DNA of 64,000 nt from Chitinophaga flava (lineage in GTDB: Bacteria; Bacteroidota; Bacteroidia; Chitinophagales; Chitinophagaceae): contig NZ_QFFJ01000002.1 of assembly GCF_003308995.1 (NCBI RefSeq), forward strand, positions 1,178,001-1,242,000. The letters run 5' to 3'. This document shows, piece by piece, positions 31,735 through 38,957 of the stretch (the stretch's first letter is position 1; every line of letters begins with the position of its first letter). The translations under genes were made by a program, and so were the position numbers. The notes beneath the pieces are model-generated. The model saw only the letters and a list, made by a program, of their open reading frames with translations, made no database searches and had not been told where the DNA came from.

Positions 31735-34700
31735 TTAGAATCTTACATCGATACCGAAGTTCCAGATGCGCTGGATAGGGTACATGGCACCGTTACCATC
31801 GCCTATTTCAGGGTCTACCTGGTAGTCTTTGAGTTTATCCCAGGTGAAGAGGTTCATACCGTTGGCGTATATACGAACATAGGAAAGACCGATCGGTTTA
31901 ATCCAGTTTTTAGGCAGCTGGTAACCTATCTCTGCGTTTTTCAGGCGCAGGTAACTGGCATCTTTTACCCAGAAGGAAGAAGCACGGTGATTGTTGCCGT
32001 TGGTATTGCTGTGCAGGCGTGGATAAGTGGCGGTAGCTGCTGTTTCCGGCGTCCAACGGCCCAGGTGGAAGGGTTTTACCTTACCACCCTGGAAAAACTC
32101 ATAAACGGCTTCGTTGTTGAGCATTACATCGGTATGGGCTGCTCCCTGAAGAAGCAGGGAGACATCGAAGCCTTTGTAGTCTGCACCCAGTGTGGCGCCA
32201 AACATAATCTCCGGCGTACGGGCGTAACCGATAGCCGTTTCATCAAAATTGGACTGAATAAAATCATACTCTTTGCCGGTGAGTTTTTTGTATTTAAAAT
32301 CACCAGGACCATAGGCTGAAAAATTCTGGAACGGGCTGTTATCCACATCCTGCTGATCTTTGAAGAAACCTTCGCTTATCAGGCCAAACTTGGTACCGAT
32401 AGGATGACCAGTACGTTTCATCCAGGGATAGGCCTGTGCCACTTCGTCCTGGTACACAATGTTGTTGCGGGCAAAGGTCACATTGGGTTTAAAGAAATAA
32501 CGTACCCGCCCGATGGTGTTTTCATGGCTCAGCTCCAGTTCAAAGCCCTTATTGTCTACAATACCGATGTTTTGTGCTTTGATATCCTGTCCGAATACGT
32601 CGGAGAGGGTATTGCGGCGGATCAGTATTTTGCTTCTGCTCTGGGTGAAAAGATCGAGGGAGATGCCTAACAGGTTTTTCCAGAAGCGGGCTTCTATGCC
32701 TGCATTGGCTTGCCTGCCCCGTTCCCAGGTAACGCCGGGGTTGCCGATGGCGCCTTGTTTCCAGCCGTTGGCCTGACTGGCGTTGGTGCCAAAATAATAA
32801 GGATCACCACCGCCCCAGGAGGTGAACCAGAGGAAACGGTCGCTGCCCGCCTGATCATTACCCACTTCTCCATAAGAACCTCTGATCTTCAGAAAACTGA
32901 TGGCAGACACGTTGTCTTTGATAAAAGATTCTTCAGACAGTACCCATCCTGCAGATACAGATGGGAAGATACCGTAGCGGCTTTCTTTAGGGAAGTTCTC
33001 CGATCCCTGGTAAGAGGCGCTGATCTCCAGGAGGTACTTCTGCATATAGTTGTAGGTACCGCGGAAGAGGAGCGACTGGTATGCCCTGGGGATAGAAGAA
33101 TTGGCTTCATTGAGGCGGCGGTTCCAGAGCAGCATGGCAGTTGCTTCGTGTTTGCCGAACTGGCGGTTCCAGTTGGCGGTAGCTTCGAAGTAGGTGCTGC
33201 GGTTGGCGCTGCCGCCGCTGAAGGAGCCGTTGGGATCTATCTTGGTGTCTTGTCCGGACTGTTTGTAACTGGTGATATTGCCCTGTGCATCGTATAGTGG
33301 TTCAAATACGGCATAGTTGCGGGTATAGGAAGCATTGGGCGAATTGGTATTGTCGTAGGAGAAAGACACTTTGGCTGTCAGGTTTTTGGTGATGACGTCC
33401 AGTTTGCGGGTAAGCGCGAAGGTGCCTTGTACGGTATTGTTGTACCAGCGGCGATATCCTTTCTGCGACAGCTCTCCGAGGATGTTGGACTGAAAGGTGC
33501 CGTTTCCCCAGAGGGAGCCGTCGGGGTTGACGATCGGATAAATGGGCGCCATGCGGTTGGCGAGGTTCATGATGGTGCTGGCGGAGTTGTTGCCATCCCT
33601 GCGGTCTGTCATGATACCGGCAATGTCTACACGTGCAGCGAGGGTGGGGGTGATGTCCACGTCTACGTTGGCGCGCAGGTTATAACGTTTCATATTGTTG
33701 TTGCCGGTATAGCCGTCCTGGTTTTCGGTGGTATGTGCATAGAGGCCGTCCTGTACGTTGTATCCTGCTGAAATGAAGTAGCGGGCGATGTTGTTGCCGC
33801 CGCTTACGTTGAGGTTGCCCTGTGCAACGGCAGACGGTTTCATGATGAACTTATAGTAATCGGTATTGGGTAGTTTCCCGCTTTTATATCCTTCGAGTTG
33901 TGCGGCGGTGAAGGCGGGCTGGGCGCCATCGTTTTTCAGGGCTTCATTGAGCAGGGAGGCATAGTCGTAGGAGCCGAGGTACTGTGGCAGGCGGGTGGCT
34001 TCGGTGATGCCGGTGGAGGCGCGGAAATTGACGGAAGGAGGGCCTGCTTTACCTCTTTTGGTGGTGATGAGGATGGCCCCGTTGGCACCGCGCATCCCCA
34101 GTACGGCGGTGGCGGCGGCATCTTTGAGGATGGTGAGGTTTTCTATGTCGTTGGGATCTACATAGTCCATGGGCCTTTCGATGCCATCCACCATGATGAT
34201 GGGCGAGGTACCGTTGAGGGTACCAACACCGCGGATATAGAGGTTGCTGGCGTCTACGCCGGGCTCACCACTGCGCTGGGTGGTGATGAGGCCGGGAAGG
34301 CGTCCTGCCAGCGCATTGGTGAGGTTAGACACCGGGCTTTGTACCAGCTCTTTGGTACTGATAGAAGCGATGGCGCCGGTGACGGTGGCTTTTTTCTGCT
34401 GGCCGTAAGCCACTACCACTACGTCTTTCAGGCCAAGGCTGGAGGGAATGAGGGTAACATCCGTCTGGTTGGAGGCCGATATCTCTATCTCTCTTGTTTC
34501 ATATCCGATGAAAGAAAAGACCAGTGTTTTCTGGTTGGAAGGCACCTGTATGCTGTAGGTGCCGTCGCTTTGTGTCTGGGTACCTCTGGTGGTACCTTTC
34601 ACCTGAACAGAAACGCCCGGCAGTACCATGTTGGTTTTGTTTTCCACCACCGAGCCGATAATGGTGCGCATGGAGATGTTGCCTGCCTGGGAGCCTGGAT

Positions 34701-35133
34701 GCACAGCGGTATCCGGGCTGTTGCTGATTTGTTCAGACGGGCGAAAAATAACAATGATGTTGTCTGCCTGCCTGAAGTTCAGATAGGTGTCTGTCAGCAG
34801 CAGCTCCAGTGTGGTTTTAACGCTGCGGGTGCCTTTGGTGAGACTGATGTTTTTGTATTTGTTCACCTGTTCCGGAGGATAGGCCAGGCGGAAGCCGGAC
34901 AGTGCTTCCACTTTACTCAGTGCACTTTTTAAGGTTTCATTTTTGAGCGTCAGGGTAATCTGTTTGGTGGAAATATCCTGCGCGGGGCCAGGGGAGGCCA
35001 TTAGTACAGTTGACAGTAAAATGATGTTCAGCAGGGCCAGGGTGGTGGTTTTTACCAGGCGCCGGATTTGGCGGAACATACAGGGCAATAGCAGACCTGC
35101 CAGCTGTGAAGGCACAGCTAAGAACTTTTGCAT
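31735..35133 (-). CDS. SusC/RagA-type TonB-linked outer membrane transporter with STN domain
   Basis: 1132 residues. An extended N-terminus with a hydrophobic signal (about 30-48, LALLNIILLSTVLMASPG) leads to an STN domain (about 60-125), a carboxypeptidase-regulatory-like domain (about 155-240, VVENKTNMVLPGVSVQVKG), a plug (about 250-355, PIIMVDGIERPMDYVDPND) and a beta barrel ending GIDVRF. The ATG at 35133 (MQKFLAVPSQL) is preferred over an in-frame TTG at 35142. It imports the ligand bound by SusD, and the STN domain links it to FecR (35422-36420). Confidence 0.93.
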   Translation of the reverse strand: MQKFLAVPSQLAGLLLPCMFRQIRRLVKTTTLALLNIILLSTVLMASPGPAQDISTKQITLTLKNETLKSALSKVEALSGFRLAYPPEQVNKYKNISLTKGTRSVKTTLELLLTDTYLNFRQADNIIVIFRPSEQISNSPDTAVHPGSQAGNISMRTIIGSVVENKTNMVLPGVSVQVKGTTRGTQTQSDGTYSIQVPSNQKTLVFSFIGYETREIEISASNQTDVTLIPSSLGLKDVVVVAYGQQKKATVTGAIASISTKELVQSPVSNLTNALAGRLPGLITTQRSGEPGVDASNLYIRGVGTLNGTSPIIMVDGIERPMDYVDPNDIENLTILKDAAATAVLGMRGANGAILITTKRGKAGPPSVNFRASTGITEATRLPQYLGSYDYASLLNEALKNDGAQPAFTAAQLEGYKSGKLPNTDYYKFIMKPSAVAQGNLNVSGGNNIARYFISAGYNVQDGLYAHTTENQDGYTGNNNMKRYNLRANVDVDITPTLAARVDIAGIMTDRRDGNNSASTIMNLANRMAPIYPIVNPDGSLWGNGTFQSNILGELSQKGYRRWYNNTVQGTFALTRKLDVITKNLTAKVSFSYDNTNSPNASYTRNYAVFEPLYDAQGNITSYKQSGQDTKIDPNGSFSGGSANRSTYFEATANWNRQFGKHEATAMLLWNRRLNEANSSIPRAYQSLLFRGTYNYMQKYLLEISASYQGSENFPKESRYGIFPSVSAGWVLSEESFIKDNVSAISFLKIRGSYGEVGNDQAGSDRFLWFTSWGGGDPYYFGTNASQANGWKQGAIGNPGVTWERGRQANAGIEARFWKNLLGISLDLFTQSRSKILIRRNTLSDVFGQDIKAQNIGIVDNKGFELELSHENTIGRVRYFFKPNVTFARNNIVYQDEVAQAYPWMKRTGHPIGTKFGLISEGFFKDQQDVDNSPFQNFSAYGPGDFKYKKLTGKEYDFIQSNFDETAIGYARTPEIMFGATLGADYKGFDVSLLLQGAAHTDVMLNNEAVYEFFQGGKVKPFHLGRWTPETAATATYPRLHSNTNGNNHRASSFWVKDASYLRLKNAEIGYQLPKNWIKPIGLSYVRIYANGMNLFTWDKLKDYQVDPEIGDGNGAMYPIQRIWNFGIDVRF

Positions 35134-35173
35134 AACGGGCAATCTTTAAAATTGTTAGGAAATAGGCAGCCTG

Positions 35174-35195
35174 TAACTGCAGGTTGCTGCAGTTA
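35174..35195. promoter_or_regulatory. Inverted repeat in the susC leader
   Basis: A perfect 9-bp inverted repeat TAACTGCAG / CTGCAGTTA with loop GTTG, 41 bases upstream of the susC start codon at 35133. It may be an operator or an mRNA hairpin in the leader. The rest of the 288-base fecR-susC gap shows no gene. Confidence 0.35.
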
Positions 35196-35421
35196 GGGCT
35201 TTAGCGTTTTTTGTCTGTTGATGTGTTAGACCTGATGCTTGTTTTTAAGTGATTGATTCTGGTTTCATCGACGTAGATTTTAGTGATAGCATAGAATTGG
35301 TAACACAGGCTGGTGGCTGATTGTATTGCTAAATTGATTTAGCAAACCGGGCGCACTTTACCCTTTTAACCGTGGATAGTTATCAGTTTTTTTCGGTTAT
35401 TGATTTCAAATACTTATATAC

Positions 35422-36420
35422 TTAACAGCCTTTGCCTTTTATCAGCACATCATGGCCGTTTTCTATCTTATAGGTGGCATTCCTTACTGCGCAGATAACG
35501 TCCAGCACTTCTTCGAGTGATTCGGTACCTGCAAAGGACACTCTGATCGGGCATTGTTTTAATGCATCATCACTGAATTGTATGTTCACTTCGTAACGTT
35601 TGCTGAGTGTATTGGCAATGGTTTCAAAAGTTGCATTTTCAAAAACCATATCGGTGGTGGTCCAGCTGGCTTTAGCCATGGCATTCACCGCCTGCTGGAT
35701 GGCAGCGGCATTTTTGGTGTTGTAAACCATTTGCTGATCTGGTGTTAATACGGCCAGTACTTTACTGCCTTCTTCCACTTTTACTTTTCCACGTGTAACC
35801 GACACCGTTATCTCCTCCTGTCCGGGGTAGGCACTGATGTTAAAAGCGGTACCCAGTACTGTTGTCTTTAGTCTGCCTGTATTGATCATAAACGGCTTGA
35901 GGCTGTCGGGACGTATATCAAAATAGGCTTCACCGGAAAGGGTGACTTCCCTCACTGCCGTGTTAAACCTGTCGGGGAAAACGAGCTTGCTGCCTGCATG
36001 CAGTATCACTGTACTGCCATCCGGCAGCGTGATGTGCCGGTTGAAATCCGTTTGCCTGTCGGCATACCGGTTCCCGGATTTACCGGCCGGCAGTACATCC
36101 GGCTTCAGTATCCGGTAACCCAGTCCGGCCAGCAGCAACACCATGGCCAAGATAGCTGCATACCGCAGCATTTTTTTCCATGCTGCTGTTTTTACTGCTT
36201 TCATCCCGCTACTGTGTGGCGCTGCAGACAACTTGGCGCGTAATGCCTGCAGTTGTTGCTGCGTCAGCTGTCTGCCTGCTTCGCTCTGCGGATCGATTGC
36301 CTCATCAGGCAAATCATGCCCCAGGGATGCATACCAGGATTCCAGCGCATGTAACTCCTCCGCATTGCAGATGCCCTGACGATATTTCTGTAACAGTACA
36401 TACAAGTTTTGTTCATCCAT
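35422..36420 (-). CDS. FecR-family anti-sigma regulator
   Basis: 332 residues. A cytoplasmic N-terminus (about 1-80), a single helix (about 93-110, YAAILAMVLLLAGLGYRIL), the FecR domain (about 125-235, NRHITLPDGSTVILHAGSK, then GEAYFDIRPDSLKPF) and a C-terminal DUF4974 part (MVFENATFETIANTLSKRY). It transmits the SusC signal to the divergent sigma factor at 36542. The ATG at 36420 (MDEQNLYVLL) is chosen because the upstream in-frame start at 36459 lies next to the conserved upstream element. A paralogue lies at 12537. Confidence 0.92.
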   Translation of the reverse strand: MDEQNLYVLLQKYRQGICNAEELHALESWYASLGHDLPDEAIDPQSEAGRQLTQQQLQALRAKLSAAPHSSGMKAVKTAAWKKMLRYAAILAMVLLLAGLGYRILKPDVLPAGKSGNRYADRQTDFNRHITLPDGSTVILHAGSKLVFPDRFNTAVREVTLSGEAYFDIRPDSLKPFMINTGRLKTTVLGTAFNISAYPGQEEITVSVTRGKVKVEEGSKVLAVLTPDQQMVYNTKNAAAIQQAVNAMAKASWTTTDMVFENATFETIANTLSKRYEVNIQFSDDALKQCPIRVSFAGTESLEEVLDVICAVRNATYKIENGHDVLIKGKGC

Positions 36421-36462
36421 AGCTGTAATAATGCGACTGGCTATATTAAATAACACCAAATT

Positions 36463-36500
36463 AATCCGTTACCGTTATCCCCCGGATAAATTTTTTTTCA
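36463..36500 (-). promoter_or_regulatory. fecR-upstream element at the second locus
   Basis: On the minus strand TGAAAAAAAATTTATC followed by core GGGATAACGGTAACG (36481-36467), 46 bases before fecR. It matches the two elements in front of the first fecR (12406 and 12482) in sequence and orientation. Confidence 0.45.
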
Positions 36501-36541
36501 TGAAAAGGTGATGCGCACAAAAGGTAAACAAGCAATTAAAT

Positions 36542-37168
36542 ATTACTAGATTTGATGAAAATAGTATACCCATCGAACCAATCACGGAAAATACCGATTC
36601 TGCCCTGCTCAGATCATGGAAAAACGGCGATGAAAAAGCGTTTGATATGATTTATACCCGTCATTTTATCCGGCTGGTCAACCTGGCTTATAAGAAAACC
36701 GGTAACATGGAGGCATCGCAGGAACTGGTACAGGACGTGTTTTTATCGCTCTATCGCCAACTGTCACGGCTACCCGAACAAACCGTACTGGAAAATTATC
36801 TGTTCATCGCTACCCGAAACCGTATCTACAATTATCACCGGCATCAGTTACTGCAACTCAAAAAAGAAGCATTACTCCGCGATAACTATACTCCTTCTTC
36901 CGGCGCAAGCCCCGACAGACTGGAGCTGAAAGAGCTGGAAAGCCTGCTGCGGGATAAGATACAGCAACTGCCGGATCAATGCCGCAAGGTGTTTCTGCTG
37001 AGCCGGGAAGAACAACTCTCCAATAAAGAAGTCGCAGAACGTTTACACATTTCCGTTAACACTGTAGAACAACATATGCGGAAAGCCCTGCGTATTCTGC
37101 GGGCTAGTTTTAATGATGAACTATCGCTGATGTTATTGCTGTTGTTGTTGAAACACAGCAGTTTTTGA
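36542..37168 (+). CDS. RNA polymerase ECF sigma factor, FecR-linked
   Basis: About 208 residues. Region 2 (DSALLRSWKNGDEKAFDMIY, then EASQELVQDVFLSLYRQL) and region 4 (LPDQCRKVFLLSREEQLSNK, then SVNTVEQHMRKALRILR). Its first ATG (36647) would cut off the start of region 2, yet the conserved sequence continues upstream in frame to a stop at 36509 without any ATG, GTG or TTG start. ATT at 36542 is one possible initiator, so the exact start is open. It is divergent from fecR and should transcribe the fecR-susCD-zincin operon. The Leu-rich tail (LSLMLLLLLLKHSSF) resembles that of the sigma at 11777. Confidence 0.85.
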   Translation: MTRFDENSIPIEPITENTDSALLRSWKNGDEKAFDMIYTRHFIRLVNLAYKKTGNMEASQELVQDVFLSLYRQLSRLPEQTVLENYLFIATRNRIYNYHRHQLLQLKKEALLRDNYTPSSGASPDRLELKELESLLRDKIQQLPDQCRKVFLLSREEQLSNKEVAERLHISVNTVEQHMRKALRILRASFNDELSLMLLLLLLKHSSF

Positions 37169-37297
37169 CCGTGATTGATTATGATGTTACTGATGCTCCT
37201 GATGAATATTGCGAAGATTGGGTATTGGAAATGGATAACAGGATAGATGCAGGTGATGAGAATGAAATGACGGACTGATATTATATATACTATATCA

Positions 37298-37609
37298 TTA
37301 AAGGGGGGATTCCTCCCTTTTTTTATTTTTCAGATCGGCTTCGATGGCTGCCATTTCGTTGATGGCCAGGTTAAGGATGCGTTCAGGAGATACATTTAGT
37401 TTTTCTGCCAGCTTTAGGATCTCTTCCACTTTTATTAACTGAGGCTCCGTTGTTTTTTTGTGAATAGTGGTTTTATGATAACCGGTCAACCGGCTGAGTT
37501 TAGTTGCGTTAATATGCTCCAGTAGTTGCCGTAAGTTATTGATTCCCTTATCGCCTCCTCTTTCGATGCCTTCAGAAACAGTGTTTAATAATGATTCTCC
37601 TATACTCAT
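37298..37609 (-). CDS. Small helix-turn-helix protein
   Basis: 103 residues. A helix-turn-helix region is visible around 35-70 (KLSRLTGYHKTTIHKKTTEP, then KVEEILKLAEKLNVSPERIL), and the ends are charged. It resembles the neighbour at 37787 in layout (HKTTIHKKTTEPQLIKVEE against HKSTLYKKLINPGLLKIEE), so the two are diverged paralogues. Such Bacteroidota proteins are Cro/C1-like regulators of unknown target. The region is AT-rich compared with its surroundings. Confidence 0.7.
   Translation of the reverse strand: MSIGESLLNTVSEGIERGGDKGINNLRQLLEHINATKLSRLTGYHKTTIHKKTTEPQLIKVEEILKLAEKLNVSPERILNLAINEMAAIEADLKNKKREESPL
37300..37330 (+). terminator. Terminator after the second ECF sigma gene
   Basis: AAAGGGGGG ATT CCTCCCTTT forms a 9-bp stem (one G-T pair) followed by TTTTATTTTT. 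It stops rightward transcription from the sigma gene; it overlaps the 3' end of the convergent HTH gene. Confidence 0.6.
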
Positions 37610-37786
37610 TGAAAATCAAGGTTTCACCAAATTAAATCTATAATTATCTCAATTGCTCTTTTTGTCTGCGATGTTGTCTGTTTTAGTTATAAATTTGTAT
37701 ATTTGGTTTACGAAAATGACTATGTATTAACCAAAACTAAATATATGTCATGTTGGCATTATTATATACGTATCGGGAGTTTCTGA

Positions 37787-38056
37787 TCAGGAGGACTTTT
37801 TATGCATCTGATTAAGAGCGAGCGTCATGATTGTCTGGGGGGTAACTCCAAATGCTTTGGCGAGCAATTCACATTCTTCAATTTTTAATAACCCGGGATT
37901 AATTAGTTTTTTATACAGTGTAGATTTATGGATGCCCACCGCTGTTCCTACAGTGGTCATTGGAATAATATCATAAATACCCCGAAGGTCTCTGATCTTA
38001 CCTGCTTCTATCAGTGTGCGCACTGCTTCGAATCTTGGGTCTTTTCCTTTTGCCAT
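37787..38056 (-). CDS. Small helix-turn-helix protein, paralogue of 37298
   Basis: 89 residues with a helix-turn-helix at about 33-60 (TTVGTAVGIHKSTLYKKLIN) and a C-terminal helix (GVTPQTIMTLALNQM). No other domain is visible. The AT-rich gap between the two paralogues (37610-37786) may hold their promoters, but no clear sites were identified. Confidence 0.7.
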   Translation of the reverse strand: MAKGKDPRFEAVRTLIEAGKIRDLRGIYDIIPMTTVGTAVGIHKSTLYKKLINPGLLKIEECELLAKAFGVTPQTIMTLALNQMHKKSS

Positions 38057-38243
38057 ATCTGATTATTTCGGATTGGAAAAATAAACAGCATGGGGTATTT
38101 ATGCTTTAAACTGATCCAATATTGAATATTATTGTATCGAAATAACATTTATTGTTTCCAAAAATGAATTTTTCTCTTTTAATGAGAATTGTTGTATCAA
38201 TAATCAGTCCACTGAAAAACAACGTCCCTCAATTTGTACTGGC

Positions 38244-38354
38244 ATGGAAGATCCTTTTTATGACGATGACGGGTCCTTCAAATGGTTTGTCATCATTTTC
38301 ATCTTTTTTATCGCAATGCTCGGTTGTTTCGTATTAATCGGCATTAAAAAATAG
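38244..38354 (+). CDS. Possible small single-span membrane protein
   Basis: An ATG-started frame of 36 codons: an acidic head MEDPFYDDDG, one strongly hydrophobic helix (about residues 13-33, FKWFVIIFIFFIAMLGCFVL) and a KK tail, the topology of a small inner-membrane protein (head outside is less likely given the C-terminal lysines). It lies in the otherwise gene-poor stretch 38057-38957. No homologue is recognised. Confidence 0.4.
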   Translation: MEDPFYDDDGSFKWFVIIFIFFIAMLGCFVLIGIKK

Positions 38355-38436
38355 TTCTAAGGGTTAAATACCATCGTTGAGGTATTGTTTCTACATTCTG
38401 CCTCAGCATCTCAACAAATACATAATCCAATAACTC

Positions 38437-38458
38437 AGCGGTGGTTTCTACCACCGCT
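38437..38458. other. Hairpin in a gene-poor region
   Basis: AGCGGTGGT / ACCACCGCT with loop TTCT, perfect over 9 bp. No T tract follows on either side, so its role is unclear. It lies between the small membrane ORF and the repeat pair at 38497. Confidence 0.35.
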
Positions 38459-38487
38459 ACTATTCCTGTTTATATCTGCGTAGAGCC

Positions 38488-38556
38488 TTACCAGTTAGCA
38501 GCGGTTATCTGTCCTAACCGCTTGTATCCTCCTGTCAATGCTGCATTCACGGCCAT
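38488..38556 (-). CDS. Possible 22-residue peptide gene inside a direct repeat
   Basis: A minus-strand ATG frame encoding MAVNAALTGGYKRLGQITAA then NW and stop. The neighbouring repeat copy, read in the matching frame, encodes AVALITVLTGGYKGFNTGNS then CQVV, sharing LTGGYK. Its own frame has no ATG. Whether this is a peptide gene or decayed DNA cannot be told. Confidence 0.25.
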   Translation of the reverse strand: MAVNAALTGGYKRLGQITAANW

Positions 38557-38634
38557 ACTGCTACAACCTGGCAGCTATTACCTGTATTAAACCCTTTGTA
38601 TCCTCCCGTCAATACTGTAATCAAGGCTACAGCT
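38497..38634. repeat. Two imperfect direct repeats with a 74-base period
   Basis: Copies lie at about 38497-38560 and 38571-38634. The best conserved parts are TTGTATCCTCC (38522 and 38596) followed by GTCAAT. Together with 38640-38957, which shows only one strong hairpin and no clear gene, this fills the space before the yfhO-type gene. Confidence 0.55.
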
Positions 38635-38853
38635 TGTAGTAATATAACTACAACATTCCGGTAGTATTACTATAAACATACTGATAAGCGTGCGCTAATT
38701 TTGTGTCTGATGCTGTTTCCGGCCCTTCAGCCATTGTTAATAGTCCATCGCCTGCGCGGCACATGATGCAACAGGCGGTGCTATCTCGAAAAGGGCGATG
38801 CATCCACGTCAACGATTCTAATCGGTAAAGGGGATATACGGACAGTTAACCTC

Positions 38854-38884
38854 GATGGCCGGAAGCGAGTCACTTCCGGCCATC
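38854..38884. other. Strong hairpin downstream of the YfhO gene
   Basis: A perfect 12-bp inverted repeat (GATGGCCGGAAG and its complement) with a 7-base loop, 74 bases downstream of the stop of the leftward yfhO-like gene. No T tract, so probably an mRNA 3'-end structure or a factor-dependent stop. Confidence 0.45.
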
Positions 38885-38957
38885 AACATACTGAAAGAAG
38901 ATAGTTGCCCTTGTTTTGTATGACAGGGGTATACTTGGGTCATAGTTAGTTTAATGG

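Noticed and set aside
33898..34932. A long glycine-rich open frame of 344 codons on the plus strand
   Set aside because: It lies opposite the susC gene, whose domains are clear; its composition is a by-product of the codon pattern of the real gene.
37171..37278. A GTG-started acidic frame of 35 codons after the second sigma gene
   Set aside because: It starts two bases after the sigma stop codon and has no hydrophobic core or family resemblance; another frame is open over the same bases. Could be real but not supportable.
38152..38337. A 61-codon plus-strand frame in the gene-poor region
   Set aside because: It overlaps the better small membrane ORF at 38244 in another frame and has no recognisable features.
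38497..38634. A CRISPR array
   Set aside because: Only two imperfect copies, with no regular spacer structure and no cas genes in the window.
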